DNA of 64,000 nucleotides, taken from the NCBI RefSeq assembly GCF_005082145.1, contig NZ_CP034897.1, positions 62,001 to 126,000 on the forward strand. The letters run 5' to 3'. Below, piece after piece: positions 21,303-30,967 of the stretch. The DNA is from Buchnera aphidicola (Aphis craccivora) (GTDB lineage Bacteria > Pseudomonadota > Gammaproteobacteria > Enterobacterales > Enterobacteriaceae). The notes beneath the pieces were generated by a model. The model was not told where the DNA came from and did no database searches. It saw nothing but the letters and a program-made list of their open reading frames with translations. A program made the position numbers and the translations under genes. Numbering within the stretch: position 1 is the first letter of the stretch; every line of letters starts with the position of its first letter.

Positions 21303-21752
21303 ATTGAAAAAAAAAGATGATTCTGAAAAAATTAATAATTTTATTCAAAATAATGAAAACGTTCAAAATGAAAAAAAAATGAAAACGTTCAAAATGAAAA
21401 CGTTCAAAATGAAAACGTTCAAAATGAAAACGTTCAAAATGAAAACGTTCAAAAAGTAAATAACCTTGAAAAAAAAATATCTGTTAGTTCTGAGAAAATA
21501 AACAATAAAAAAGAAATAATATTTGATATACCTGTAAATATCACTATAGAATTAGGTAGAACAAAAATTAAAATAAGAGAACTACTAAATTTTTCAAAAG
21601 GAAGTATGCTTTTTTTAAACACACAAAAAGAGGAGCCTTTAAAAATTTTTGCTAATGACAAATTAGTTGCGCTTGGTGAAATTGTTATGTCAGAAAACAC
21701 ATATGGTGTGCGAATTATTAATATAAAAAATTCTTTAAATACTATGAATTGA
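21295..21752 (+). CDS. fliN: Flagellar switch protein FliN, frameshifted at a 9-A run
   Basis: The ATG at 21295, with GAGG eight bases upstream, opens a frame closing at 21457-21459. A nine-A run at 21371-21379 is the break: a tenth A joins the frame that ends at 21752, for a 152-residue protein (E. coli 137). The downstream part is a typical SpoA domain: [22 protein letters not shown] region, then [24 protein letters not shown] and YGVRI. Between the two lies a pentapeptide repeat NENVQ, encoded by a 15-bp tandem repeat. Slippage rescue is likely because every other C-ring and export gene is intact. Confidence 0.87.
21371..21379 (+). other. Nine-A run at the fliN frame break
   Basis: Nine A lie between the N-terminal segment ending NVQNE and the repeat. 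With nine A the repeats are read as MKTFK and the frame ends at 21459; with ten A they are read as NENVQ and the frame continues through the SpoA domain. Confidence 0.8.
21376..21450 (+). repeat. 15-bp tandem repeat, five perfect copies, inside fliN
   Basis: The unit AAAATGAAAACGTTC is repeated five times without a mismatch; a sixth, 14/15 copy lies at 21350-21364, before the A run. The unit length is a multiple of three, so copy-number change keeps the frame. The repeats sit in the low-complexity linker upstream of the conserved FliN domain. Confidence 0.95.
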
Positions 21753-21766
21753 TAAATTTGAATTTT

Positions 21767-22903
21767 ATGAAAAATAATATTGAATCACAATTAACATTAA
21801 ATAATTCCCAATCAGTATTTAATAATATCAATTTTTTTCAAATAGCTAGTTCATTAGGACAAATAATATTATTAATATTAGTTTTAAGTTGGATTATAAA
21901 AAAAATTTCATTAAACAAAAATAAAAAAAATTCTTATATAAATATTATAGAAAAAATATCATTAGGATCCAATGAAGCTATTGTCATGATAGAAATAGAA
22001 AAGGTAAAATTAATATTAGGTGTAACAAAAACTAATATTACTCATCTGCATACATTAACATCTCAATTAAAAGACGAGTTACCTAGTAAAGAAGAAAAAA
22101 TTATGTTGCCAAAAAAAAATTGTTACGATTTTTTCAAAAATTTTACTAAAATGTTTTTGAAAAAAACAATGCTTTATAAAACTATTCCATTTTTATTTTT
22201 ATTATTATTTTCTTCCTTGGTTTATGCTGATATACCCGGACCAACGATTCATAATTTAAATGATGGAACTCAAACTTGGTCGCTACCTATACAAACTTTA
22301 GTTTTTTTAACTGCACTTACTTTTCTTCCAGCTTTTCTTTTAATGATGACTAGTTTTACCCGAATTATTATTGTTTTTGGATTACTAAGAAACGCTTTAG
22401 GAACTCCATATGCCCCTCCTAATCAAATATTATTAGGTTTAGCGCTTTTTTTAACTTTTTTTATAATGTCTCCAACTTTTGAGAAAGTTTATGAAGAAGC
22501 TTATATTCCTTTTAGTAAGGAACAAATCAATATGGACGAAGCTATTTTAAAAGGTTCAATTCCATTGAAAAAATTTATGTTAAATCAAACAAGAATATCT
22601 GATTTAGAATTATTTTCGAAAATAGCACATATTTCTTACTATAAAGATAAAAACGACATACCTATGCGAATTTTGTTGCCTTCATTTATTACAAGCGAAT
22701 TAAAAACAGCTTTTCAAATTGGTTTTACTATCTTCATACCTTTTTTAATTATCGATTTAGTTGTTGCTAGCGTTTTAATGGCTCTTGGCATGATGATGGT
22801 TCCTCCTTCAACGATTTCGTTACCTTTTAAATTAATGTTGTTTGTGTTAGTAGATGGATGGCAATTATTAGTAACTTCGCTATCGCAAAGTTTTAATATG
22901 TAA
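21767..22903 (+). CDS. fliP: FliO-FliP fusion, flagellar export gate proteins
   Basis: One open frame covers both proteins. The first 130 or so residues are FliO: one membrane segment ([12 protein letters not shown]) and the core [11 protein letters not shown]...LILGV. They run directly into FliP from the internal ATG at 22169, whose 244 residues equal E. coli FliP (245). FliP carries its own signal peptide ([10 protein letters not shown]), now internal, then [20 protein letters not shown] and [18 protein letters not shown]. The chosen start is ATG 21767; a TTG at 21749 overlapping the fliN stop is possible. Internal initiation or processing could still yield free FliP. Confidence 0.93.
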   Translation: MKNNIESQLTLNNSQSVFNNINFFQIASSLGQIILLILVLSWIIKKISLNKNKKNSYINIIEKISLGSNEAIVMIEIEKVKLILGVTKTNITHLHTLTSQLKDELPSKEEKIMLPKKNCYDFFKNFTKMFLKKTMLYKTIPFLFLLLFSSLVYADIPGPTIHNLNDGTQTWSLPIQTLVFLTALTFLPAFLLMMTSFTRIIIVFGLLRNALGTPYAPPNQILLGLALFLTFFIMSPTFEKVYEEAYIPFSKEQINMDEAILKGSIPLKKFMLNQTRISDLELFSKIAHISYYKDKNDIPMRILLPSFITSELKTAFQIGFTIFIPFLIIDLVVASVLMALGMMMVPPSTISLPFKLMLFVLVDGWQLLVTSLSQSFNM

Positions 22904-22922
22904 TTTTTTAATGGGATTTTTT

Positions 22923-23192
22923 ATGACTCCTGAATATGTAATGGTTTTATTTAGTCAAGCTATGAAAGTTGCATTAATGATTGCATCTCCATTATTATTA
23001 TCTGCTTTAATAAGTGGTTTGATTATTAGTATATTACAAGCTGCTACGCAAGTAAATGAACAAACTCTTTCATTTATTCCTAAAATAATTTCTATTTTAG
23101 CTACAATTGCTATATTTGGTCCTTGGATGTTAGGTGTTATGTTAGATTATATGCATAACTTGTTTAATAATATACCAGTAATTATAAAATAA
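22923..23192 (+). CDS. fliQ: Flagellar export gate protein FliQ
   Basis: Small two-helix membrane subunit of the FliPQR export gate. The start at 22923 gives MTPEYVMVLFSQAM and 89 residues, the same start and length as E. coli; the ATG at 22911 adds four residues. Conserved segments are LISGLIISILQAATQVNEQTL in parts (GLIISILQAATQ) and LSFIPKI, with a GPWML motif in the second half. It overlaps fliR by one base. Confidence 0.95.
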   Translation: MTPEYVMVLFSQAMKVALMIASPLLLSALISGLIISILQAATQVNEQTLSFIPKIISILATIAIFGPWMLGVMLDYMHNLFNNIPVIIK

Positions 23193-23968
23193 TGTTAATA
23201 TTTAATAATTTACAGTTACTAACGATTATAAGTAGTTTTTTTTGGCCTTTAGTTCGTATTTTAGCATTTTTTTCAACTGCCCCAATTTTTAATGATCAGC
23301 ATATAAATAAAAAAACTAAAATAGTTTTATCTATATTAATTACTTGGATAGTATTTCCATTTTTACCAAAAATAAATATCGAAATGTTTTCTTTTTCTGG
23401 TTTATTACTTTTGCTACAACAAATTTTTATTGGTATTACTTTAGGGTTTACTTGTCAATTTTTGTTTGCTACAATTAATTTTTCAGGAGAACTTATAGGA
23501 TTGCAAATGGGATTATCATTTGCAACTTTTTTTAATGCGAATAGCAACATTGGTGTTTCTATAATATCTCGTTTATTAAATGTTTTAATGCTTTCTTTAT
23601 TTTTGTCGGTTAATGCGCATCTTTATTTAATATCTATATTAATTAATACTTTTTATAGTATACCTATTAATGTTGTTTTTTTAAACAGTAATGTTTTTTT
23701 AAATTTATTAAAATTTTCTAGTAATATTTTTTTAAATAGTATTATGTTTGTTTTACCAATTATAATATTTTTATTATTATCTAATTTAATAATGAGTATT
23801 TTAAATCGTTTATCTCCTCAAATGTCTATTTTTTCTATTGGTTTTCCATTAAATTTATTAATAGGAATAATAGTGTTGTATTATTTAATATCTATTTCTT
23901 TTCCTATTTTTAATAATTTATTAAGTCAATTAATTTTATTTTTATCTGATATTTTTTTAAAAGTATAG
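23192..23968 (+). CDS. fliR: Flagellar export gate protein FliR
   Basis: Membrane subunit of the export gate, 258 residues (E. coli 261) with about six hydrophobic segments. Family landmarks are an early FFWPLVRILAFFSTAPIF, the middle GELIGLQMGLSFATFF, and NRLSPQMSIFSIGFPLNLLIG in pieces (LSPQMSIF, IGFPLNLLIG). It is the last gene of the fli run and converges with rpmG, from which it is separated by a strong hairpin. Confidence 0.95.
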   Translation: MLIFNNLQLLTIISSFFWPLVRILAFFSTAPIFNDQHINKKTKIVLSILITWIVFPFLPKINIEMFSFSGLLLLLQQIFIGITLGFTCQFLFATINFSGELIGLQMGLSFATFFNANSNIGVSIISRLLNVLMLSLFLSVNAHLYLISILINTFYSIPINVVFLNSNVFLNLLKFSSNIFLNSIMFVLPIIIFLLLSNLIMSILNRLSPQMSIFSIGFPLNLLIGIIVLYYLISISFPIFNNLLSQLILFLSDIFLKV

Positions 23969-24011
23969 TTTTTGTAATCTAGTCAGTATTTTAAAATTAG
24001 TAAATTATTTA

Positions 24012-24042
24012 TAAAGTATAATTTATGTTAAATTATACTTTA
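24012..24042. terminator. Bidirectional terminator between fliR and rpmG
   Basis: A perfect 13-bp stem, TAAAGTATAATTT pairing with AAATTATACTTTA, closes a five-base loop. GTTTTATAATA follows on the plus strand. It lies in the 102-bp gap between two convergent transcripts and can end both. Confidence 0.75.
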
Positions 24043-24070
24043 GTTTTATAATAATATTTTTAAATTTTAT

Positions 24071-24238
24071 CTATTTAATTTTTCCTTCGTTATACAACAC
24101 ATGTTTTCGAATAGTTGGATCGTATTTTTTAAGTACGAGTTTATCAGGTGTATTTCTTTTATTTTTAGTAGTAGTATAATAATGTCCTGTTCCTGAAGAA
24201 GAAATCATTTTTATTTTTTCTCTATTTTTTTTAGCCAT
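24071..24238 (-). CDS. rpmG: 50S ribosomal protein L33
   Basis: A 55-residue ribosomal protein, translated by hand from the minus strand: it starts [14 protein letters not shown], contains [15 protein letters not shown] and ends YNEGKIK. E. coli L33 is the same length and begins [20 protein letters not shown]. The cysteine-free form is as in E. coli. It follows rpmB by nine bases in the conserved rpmBG operon, with AAGGG in the gap as a ribosome binding site. Confidence 0.96.
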   Translation of the reverse strand: MAKKNREKIKMISSSGTGHYYTTTKNKRNTPDKLVLKKYDPTIRKHVLYNEGKIK

Positions 24239-24247
24239 TTTATGCCC

Positions 24248-24475
24248 TTATTTTTTATTTTTTATTTTTTTTAGAATTGATTCGATTCCATGTTTATCAA
24301 TACAACGCATTCCATTAGCAGATACACGCAATTTAATAAATCTTTTTTGTTCTGGGATCCAAAAACGATGATTTTGAATATTTGGTAAGAATTTTCTTTT
24401 TGTCGCATTTAAAGCATGTGATCTATTATTACCAATCATCCGTTTTTTTCCGGTAACTTGACATATACGAGACAT
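24248..24475 (-). CDS. rpmB: 50S ribosomal protein L28
   Basis: A 75-residue basic ribosomal protein (E. coli 78). It starts [20 protein letters not shown], with the family pattern [14 protein letters not shown] and a tail [12 protein letters not shown]. The start is ATG with TAGGA upstream. It is the first gene of rpmBG. Confidence 0.97.
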   Translation of the reverse strand: MSRICQVTGKKRMIGNNRSHALNATKRKFLPNIQNHRFWIPEQKRFIKLRVSANGMRCIDKHGIESILKKIKNKK

Positions 24476-24716
24476 ATAAAATTTTTCCTAGAATTAATTT
24501 TGTACTATTTTAATTTAAAAAAATTACTAAGTAATATAACAATATAAATTATATATTAATTTAATAATTATGTATTTTGTATTATTTTACTATAAAAAAA
24601 AAAGAAAATTAAATAGTTGTTTTATTTAAAGATATAAAATTTTTTATTTAAATTAATATAATATATAGTTTTATATTTTCAAGTACTAATTAATTTTTTA
24701 ATTTAGGATGATTTAT

Positions 24717-27404
24717 ATGAGTATATATCAGAGATATTTATCTAAATCTTTGATTTTTTTTTCTAGTTTAATTTTTTTAATAGTATTTTTATTAGAAAGT
24801 AATTTTGGATTTAAATTATTTTTTAATATTACAAATTATTTTTTTTGGGGATTAAAAACAGAAGTAATGTCAGGTAATTGGCGTGATTTTACATTGAAAA
24901 ACATTACTTATGATTTTTTAGGAACGTCTATTAAAGCTACTAATATTCATATATTAATTGATCCAAAATCTTTATTTAAAGATCATAAAATTTTTAAGAA
25001 AATTGAAACAAAAAACTTAATTTTTTCATTTAATAAAAATAATTTATTTTCTTTAAAAACAAAATATTTTCAAAAAAATATATTAAAAAAAAATATTTTT
25101 TTTAATAATTATATTGTGTTAAAAAAAATTCATTTTGATAAAATTTTACTAAAATCAAAAAATATAAATATAATTTTATCAAATATTAATAGTGGAGCAA
25201 AATTAATTAATAATCATTTTACTGTACTTCGTACTTGTATCGATTTTATTTTTTTAAATTGCAAAAAAGATAATCAACAGTATTTTTTAAATAAACAAAA
25301 TATTTTTAACAAAAAAAAAATAAATGATTTTTTATATTTTTTTTTAGAGCACAAAAAATTTTCATTTCCAGTAAATATAAATTTAATATCTATACAATGT
25401 AAAAAAATTAAATTTTTTCATCAAAAATTTAAAAATATTTTATTTCGAGGTAGTTTTAATAAAAAATTTATATTTAAATTAAAATTTGATGATTTTTTTA
25501 AACTTAATTTATATGGAAAAATATTATTAAATAATTTAAATCATCCTATATATATTAACTTATATATTCACCGTCTATCATTACCAATAAAGAAAAATTT
25601 AATACTTAATTCAAAAAATTTTAATGTAATTTTAAAAGGAACCGTTAATAATTATTATTTATCATTAAAAAATATTATTAGCATATCAGGTATGCCATCA
25701 GTTATTTTAAATATTTTTGGTAATGGAAATTTAAAAAATATTTCTTTAAATCAAATTTATTGTGCTCCATTGCTTAAACATCTTAAGAATAATAAATTAG
25801 ATAATTTAAAAAAAGAAAATAAAACTCAATATATTTCTAAATTAAAAGGCAATATTAATATATTAAATAATTTTAATAAAGGCATAAATAGTATTAATAT
25901 TCCGAATTTTAATGTTCAAGCAAATATAATAGATAAAAAATTATTCGTATTAGGCGCTTTGCATTACAATAAAATTAATGGCATAAAAATACCCAAAATA
26001 AGTTTTTTCTCCGGAAAAAATCAAGGTTTTTTATCAGGTTCAATATCAAAATTTATTAACGTGAGTTCATCTATTAACGCGAATAATTTAGATTATTTTA
26101 TACCTAATTTGAAAGGTGTAATTACAGCGACATTAAATATATATGGGTTTTATTTTTCACCTATTATTTCTGCTGTTTTTTTAGGGGAAAAACTAAATTG
26201 GAATAATACAATTTATTTAAATAGTATTAAAATGTTTATTAATATGAATACTGAAAAAAATTTTAAAAAAAATATTTCTCTTACTATAAAAAAAATTAAG
26301 TTTTTAAAATTTTATTTAGATTATTTAAACATAAAAATGCATTGGAATAATACAAGTCAAAATTTTTCTTTTTATTTAAAAAATAAAAATTTGACTATGA
26401 ATTTTATTGTAGATGGAAAATTTAATCATAACGCTACAATTTGGAAAGGTTTTTTAAAAAAAGTAAATATTTCGACTTTTAATAAAAAATGGATTATAAA
26501 TAATAATCCAGTTATGTTTTTATTTAATTATAAAAATATAAAAAAAAATAAAATAAGGCATAAAAATTCTATTACTTATAAAATTTGTGCAGTTAAAAAA
26601 TTTTTATTTTCATCTATTTTTAATTCATCTATTAATTTGAAAACTAATTTATTTTTTCAAACAAAATTTATATCAAAGAAAAAATACAAACTTTCTAACA
26701 TAAAAATATTTTTATATGCTCATAATATAAAATTACAAAAAACAATAAAAAGTAAAATTTTTTCTAAAAAAATATCTTTTTTTAAATTATTTGTAAATTT
26801 AAAAAAAAATAATCTTATATCTCACTGGATAATATATCCATTAAAAAATAAAAATAAAAAATTATTTGGATTTTTAAATATTTTTGATTTTGTTCATAAA
26901 CAAAAAATACAAGGTAAATGTTTTTTATTTAATTTTCCTTCTTCGATTTTGAATTTTTTTATTCCGAATTCAACAATGATAGAAGGAATATGTATTGGGA
27001 ATATAAAATTTTTAGGAACTTTATATCAGCCTAATATATTGGCTGATATTCATTTAAAAAATTTTTATATTAAAAGTAATAAAATACTAAAATATATTGT
27101 TTTGTTTTTTTATCCTTCTTTAAATTTAATTAAATATATAAAAATTAATCAATTAATTTTTGTAAAACAAGGAAATCTGTTATTTCAATTGTATTCAACG
27201 CCAAAAAATAATATTCTTAATTCTATAGAATGGAATATTTTTTTTAATAGTAATCAAGTTCTTTTTTTTGTGTTTCCAAAAATAAAATTAAATATTTGTT
27301 CTCAATTAAATTTGCATTATTTTTTATTTAAATATGATTTAATTGGATATTTAAAATCTTATTTATTTGATTTTAAAATTAATGAAAAAGATTTTATTTT
27401 TTAA
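24717..27404 (+). CDS. tamB: C-terminally shortened TamB (YtfN) family protein
   Basis: TamB spans the periplasm from an inner-membrane anchor and helps outer-membrane assembly or lipid transfer. The ATG at 24717 has AGG nine bases upstream and gives MSIYQRYLSKSL, a membrane anchor (about 12-30) and the family segment EVMSGNWRDFTLKNITYDF. The 895 residues are rich in Asn, Lys, Ile and Phe, as expected for a fast-evolving beta-rich protein. E. coli TamB is 1259 residues; the conserved C-terminal region that meets TamA is absent. tamB followed by ppa is E. coli order. Still intact as a frame, so probably functional in a reduced form. Confidence 0.88.
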   Translation: MSIYQRYLSKSLIFFSSLIFLIVFLLESNFGFKLFFNITNYFFWGLKTEVMSGNWRDFTLKNITYDFLGTSIKATNIHILIDPKSLFKDHKIFKKIETKNLIFSFNKNNLFSLKTKYFQKNILKKNIFFNNYIVLKKIHFDKILLKSKNINIILSNINSGAKLINNHFTVLRTCIDFIFLNCKKDNQQYFLNKQNIFNKKKINDFLYFFLEHKKFSFPVNINLISIQCKKIKFFHQKFKNILFRGSFNKKFIFKLKFDDFFKLNLYGKILLNNLNHPIYINLYIHRLSLPIKKNLILNSKNFNVILKGTVNNYYLSLKNIISISGMPSVILNIFGNGNLKNISLNQIYCAPLLKHLKNNKLDNLKKENKTQYISKLKGNINILNNFNKGINSINIPNFNVQANIIDKKLFVLGALHYNKINGIKIPKISFFSGKNQGFLSGSISKFINVSSSINANNLDYFIPNLKGVITATLNIYGFYFSPIISAVFLGEKLNWNNTIYLNSIKMFINMNTEKNFKKNISLTIKKIKFLKFYLDYLNIKMHWNNTSQNFSFYLKNKNLTMNFIVDGKFNHNATIWKGFLKKVNISTFNKKWIINNNPVMFLFNYKNIKKNKIRHKNSITYKICAVKKFLFSSIFNSSINLKTNLFFQTKFISKKKYKLSNIKIFLYAHNIKLQKTIKSKIFSKKISFFKLFVNLKKNNLISHWIIYPLKNKNKKLFGFLNIFDFVHKQKIQGKCFLFNFPSSILNFFIPNSTMIEGICIGNIKFLGTLYQPNILADIHLKNFYIKSNKILKYIVLFFYPSLNLIKYIKINQLIFVKQGNLLFQLYSTPKNNILNSIEWNIFFNSNQVLFFVFPKIKLNICSQLNLHYFLFKYDLIGYLKSYLFDFKINEKDFIF

Positions 27405-27425
27405 AAATAGACTAAAAATAGATTT

Positions 27426-27965
27426 TTATATATTTTTTTTATTTTTAAACCGATTACATGAAGAGCTAATTTCTAATTTTGCAGCTTCATGATTACCCCA
27501 TCCTATAATTTTTGTCCATTTTTCTGTTTCTATTTTTTTGTAATATTTAAAAAAATGTTCTATTTGTTCTTTCAATAAATCTGATATATCTGAAATATCA
27601 TTAATATATTTATATGTTTTACAAATTTTACTTTTTGGTACAGCTATAATTTTGGCATCATCTCCTGATTCATCTTTCATTTGTAGTATTCCAATAGGTT
27701 TACAGTGAATCACTGATTGAGATTTTATAGGATATAGAGATGGTACTAAAACATCTAAAGGATCGTTATCCATAGATAATGTTTGATTGATATATCCATA
27801 ATTACAAGGATAAAACATTGGTGTTGATATAAAACGATCTACAAAAAGAAAACCTGATTTTTTGTCTATTTCATATTTAATAGGAGACGAATTAGATGGT
27901 ATTTCAATGATAACATATATATCATTTGGTATATTATCACCTGCAATGATTTTATTATAATTCAT
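27426..27965 (-). CDS. ppa: Inorganic pyrophosphatase
   Basis: Hydrolyses pyrophosphate to drive biosynthetic reactions. The 179 residues are close to E. coli (176). The active-site strand MDNDPLDVLVPS carries the metal-binding aspartates D66, D68 and D71, and DESGDDAKIIAVP is also conserved. KYEIDKKSG near the N terminus binds phosphate. It converges with tamB (21 bp gap). The start is ATG with AGGTG upstream. Confidence 0.97.
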   Translation of the reverse strand: MNYNKIIAGDNIPNDIYVIIEIPSNSSPIKYEIDKKSGFLFVDRFISTPMFYPCNYGYINQTLSMDNDPLDVLVPSLYPIKSQSVIHCKPIGILQMKDESGDDAKIIAVPKSKICKTYKYINDISDISDLLKEQIEHFFKYYKKIETEKWTKIIGWGNHEAAKLEISSSCNRFKNKKNI

Positions 27966-28158
27966 TGATGTTCACCTTTTTATGTTTTAAAAATATTTTA
28001 TTATTAAATTTTTATATTTTTTAAAAAAATAAAAATTAAATATTGCCTATTTTCAAAAAATAATTTGTTTTTAAAAACGATTATTTTTATACAGTTATTG
28101 ATAAATTAATATTAATATATCTTATTTATATATTATATATATTATTTAGGAGTTACAA

Positions 28159-29502
28159 ATGAAATTAATACATCAAATTAAAAGCGAAGAAAATTTATTA
28201 ATAAATACAGTAAAAAATACTTTACAACTAGCAAAACAAACAACTAATTGTTCCATTGAAGTTTTTATTAAAAAAACAATAGGAATTAATGTTAATGTTA
28301 GAAATAATATTGTAGAAAATGTAGAGTTTAACAGTGATGGAGCACTATTTATTACCTTGTATAACAAGTTTTCTAAAGGTAGTGTATCTTCTAGAGATTT
28401 CAGTCTTAATGGCATTAAAAAAATATTAGAAATTGCTTTGGATATTTCTAAAAATTCTTCTTCTGATTTTTTTGTAGGATTACCAGAATTAAAATTACTT
28501 TGTTTTCATGCTCAAGATCTTGATTTATTTTATCCTTCTGAACTAAATATTAAAAATGGAATTCATTTTGCTTCTATAGCAGAAAAAGAAGCGTTTAAAT
28601 TTGATAAAAGAATTGTTAATAGTGAAGGAAGTTTTTTTAGTAATCATATTACTATAAATGTTTTCGGAAATAGTTTAGGAATGTTAGAAAAATATAAATC
28701 TACTATTTATTCAGCTTATAATTGCATGATTGCAAAAGATAAAAATTCAATGCAAAGAGATTTTTATTATTCTAATTCTAGAAAAATAGAAAATTTAGAA
28801 AAACCTGATATTTTAGGAAAAAGAACCGCACAACGTGCTATTTCTCGATTAGGTTCTAAAAAAATTAATACTATGAAAGCTTCTATTATATTTTCAAGAG
28901 AAATATCTTCGAATTTTTTTTCTCATCTTGTACCAGCTATCAGTGGAGACAATGTTTATCGTAAATCTACTTTTTTACTTAATGATTTACAAAAAAAAAT
29001 TTTTCCTATTTGGTTAAATATTATAGAAAATCCACATATTCCGCAAGGATTAGGAAGTAAACCATTTGATAATGAAGGTGTAAAAACATCTATAAAATAT
29101 ATAGTTGAAAATGGAATATTAAAAACTTGGTTACTTAATAGTTATAATTCTCGTAAACTAGGATTAATTAGCACTGGAAATTCTGGAGGAACTTATAACT
29201 GGTTGATTTCTAATCAAAATATATCATTTGAAAATTTATTAAAAAATATGAATACGGGATTATTAGTCACTGAACTAATGGGGCAAGGCGTAGATATTGT
29301 TAGTGGAAATTATTCACAAGGTGCAATGGGTTTTTGGGTTGAAAATGGAAAAATTCAACATCCGGTAAATGAAATTACTATATCTGGTAATTTAAAAGAT
29401 ATGTGGTTTAATATTCTTAGTATCAGTAATGATATTGATATGCGTAATAAGATTCAATGTGGTTCTATATTGGTATCTGAAATGCAGATTTCAGGAAATT
29501 AA
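28159..29502 (+). CDS. pmbA: Metalloprotease-related protein PmbA (TldE)
   Basis: TldE is the partner of TldD in a heterodimeric protease that matures peptides and clears CcdA. The 447 residues match E. coli PmbA (450). [12 protein letters not shown], a GLPELKLLC... region, NEGVKTS and the terminal [10 protein letters not shown]...[12 protein letters not shown] are family segments. The subunit itself lacks the metal site, so it needs a TldD encoded elsewhere. The start is ATG with AGGAG. A perfect palindrome lies 29 bp downstream. Confidence 0.95.
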   Translation: MKLIHQIKSEENLLINTVKNTLQLAKQTTNCSIEVFIKKTIGINVNVRNNIVENVEFNSDGALFITLYNKFSKGSVSSRDFSLNGIKKILEIALDISKNSSSDFFVGLPELKLLCFHAQDLDLFYPSELNIKNGIHFASIAEKEAFKFDKRIVNSEGSFFSNHITINVFGNSLGMLEKYKSTIYSAYNCMIAKDKNSMQRDFYYSNSRKIENLEKPDILGKRTAQRAISRLGSKKINTMKASIIFSREISSNFFSHLVPAISGDNVYRKSTFLLNDLQKKIFPIWLNIIENPHIPQGLGSKPFDNEGVKTSIKYIVENGILKTWLLNSYNSRKLGLISTGNSGGTYNWLISNQNISFENLLKNMNTGLLVTELMGQGVDIVSGNYSQGAMGFWVENGKIQHPVNEITISGNLKDMWFNILSISNDIDMRNKIQCGSILVSEMQISGN

Positions 29503-29531
29503 TTTTTAATTCTAATCGATTAATTTAAGTA

Positions 29532-29557
29532 AAAAGGTAATAAATTTATTACCTTTT
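29532..29557. terminator. Perfect 26-nt palindrome between pmbA and rnpB
   Basis: The half-site AAAAGGTAATAAA is followed directly by its exact reverse complement, giving a 26-bp perfect palindrome with T runs at both ends when transcribed in either direction. It lies between the converging ends of pmbA (plus) and rnpB (minus) and most likely terminates both. Confidence 0.7.
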
Positions 29558-29568
29558 GAAATATTTTG

Positions 29569-29948
29569 TATTAAGAAGTTAACAGATAAGCCGGGTTCTG
29601 TTTTAAACAGTCATTCATCTAGATTAGCAATTGCTTGCTAATTCAAGCAGTCTACCCAGGTTTTTTTTTAGTACGAGCAATACCTTAATAACCTATATTT
29701 GACTTTGCTCCAGGTGGAGTTTACCATGCCATAAATTGTTACCAATTATGCGGTGTGCTCTTACCACACCTTTTCACCCTTTCCGTTTTTAATAATATGA
29801 TATCTAATATTAAGTTTGGTGGTTTTTTTTCTGTTGCACTAGTCATAAGTTCGCACTTTCCAGGTGTTACCTGGCACCTTGCTCTATGGAGCCCGGACTT
29901 TCCTCTCTTTAGGTTAACAACTAAACAGCGACTGTTTTAGTTAACTTC
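29569..29948 (-). ncRNA. rnpB: RNase P RNA (M1 RNA)
   Basis: Catalytic RNA of RNase P, which cuts tRNA 5' leaders. The minus strand shows the bacterial type A landmarks: a 5' segment AACAGTCGCTG, the P4-forming GAGGAAAGTCCGGGCTCC, an internal GGTGCCAGG...CCTGG stem, and a 3' end AACCCGGCTTATCTGTTAAC. The 5' GAAGTTAAC pairs with 3' GTTAACTTC to form helix P1, which sets the ends to within a few bases. The length of about 380 nt matches E. coli (377). Confidence 0.95.
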
Positions 29949-29956
29949 TTAAAAAT

Positions 29957-29985
29957 ATTATATTCTATTTTAATAACAATGTCAC
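29957..29985 (-). promoter_or_regulatory. Promoter of rnpB
   Basis: On the minus strand GTGACA (29985-29980) is followed after 17 bases by a perfect TATAAT (29962-29957), and the RNase P RNA 5' end is about nine bases further on. The -35 box overlaps the stop codon of rsmI. Confidence 0.8.
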
Positions 29986-30839
29986 TTTTCTTCTTTTTTT
30001 ATTGCATATTGATATAAATTATTTTTATTGATTTTATGAATTTTAGACGTAATAAGTACTGATTGCTTTAATGACAGGAATTTTCTTAATAATATAAAAG
30101 TATCAATTACTTTATCTGGAAAATTTGTATCTTTTAGTTCTTTATAACCATCTATAACAATAACATTTTCTCCTTTATTATAATAATTTATATCTGATTT
30201 TAACCAAGAAAGTATTAAATAAGCTTTATTCCCATAAATTATTTCCCATTTTTTTGTTATTTCTCTAGCGATTACTATGTGTCTATTTTTATCAATTTCA
30301 TTTATTATATCTTTAATCGTTTCAATTATTCTATGTTTTGACTCATAACAGATAATTGTTCGTTTTTCTTTTTTTAGAGAATGCAGTAAATTTCGTCTTA
30401 ATTTTTTTTTAGAAGGAAGAAATCCTTCATAACAAAAACGATGAGTAGATATTCCAGATGCGCTTAATGCGGTAATAGCTGCACAAGGCCCAGGAAGAGG
30501 AATTATTTTAATATTCAATAGATGACATTTTTTTATTAATAAATAACCTGGATCATTTATTACTGGAGTTCCAGCATTAGATACTAAAGCAATTAATTTT
30601 CCTTCGTTTAATTGTTTAATTAAATTGTCACTTTTTTGAGCTTCATTATTTTTATTAAAAGATATTAAGATATTTTTTATATTAAAATGTTTTAGTAAAA
30701 TATTAGTATGTTGAATATTTTCACAAGCTATTAAATTAACTTTTTCTAATATTTCTAAAGCACGATAAGTAATATCAGATAGATTGCCAATAGGTGTTGG
30801 CACTATATAAAGAATTCCGGTATTTTTAAATAAATTCAC
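29982..30839 (-). CDS. rsmI: 16S rRNA 2'-O-ribose C1402 methyltransferase RsmI
   Basis: SAM-dependent methyltransferase for C1402 in the decoding site. The GTG start at 30839 has GGAT eight bases upstream and gives 285 residues (E. coli 286). An upstream TTG at 30878 would add 13 unconserved residues without a ribosome binding site. Motifs are LYIVPTPIGNLSDIT, LVSNAGTPVINDPGY, PLPGPCAAITALSASG and FCYEGFLP. The stop codon lies inside the -35 box of rnpB. Confidence 0.93.
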   Translation of the reverse strand: MNLFKNTGILYIVPTPIGNLSDITYRALEILEKVNLIACENIQHTNILLKHFNIKNILISFNKNNEAQKSDNLIKQLNEGKLIALVSNAGTPVINDPGYLLIKKCHLLNIKIIPLPGPCAAITALSASGISTHRFCYEGFLPSKKKLRRNLLHSLKKEKRTIICYESKHRIIETIKDIINEIDKNRHIVIAREITKKWEIIYGNKAYLILSWLKSDINYYNKGENVIVIDGYKELKDTNFPDKVIDTFILLRKFLSLKQSVLITSKIHKINKNNLYQYAIKKEEK

Positions 30840-30967
30840 TTTTTTTATCCAAATATATTTTATATTTATTTTAATCAAACAATTTGTTATTTATTATATA
30901 AATAATATTAAACTTAATCTTTTTTATATTTGATTTAATAAAAATTTATTATTAATAAGGAAAGTAA

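Noticed and set aside
21376-21450. CRISPR-like array
   Set aside because: The units are directly contiguous 15-mers with no spacers and lie inside a coding sequence.
21268-21459. A separate small protein ending in five MKTFK repeats
   Set aside because: It begins inside fliM and is the unshifted reading of the fliN 5' end; the +1 reading gives FliN with its conserved domain.
29755-29940. A 61-codon frame inside the rnpB region
   Set aside because: It lies antisense to the RNase P RNA, whose conserved segments explain the sequence; no protein similarity is visible.
30840-30878. rsmI start at TTG 30878
   Set aside because: The extra 13 residues match nothing and no ribosome binding site precedes it; GTG 30839 gives the family length.
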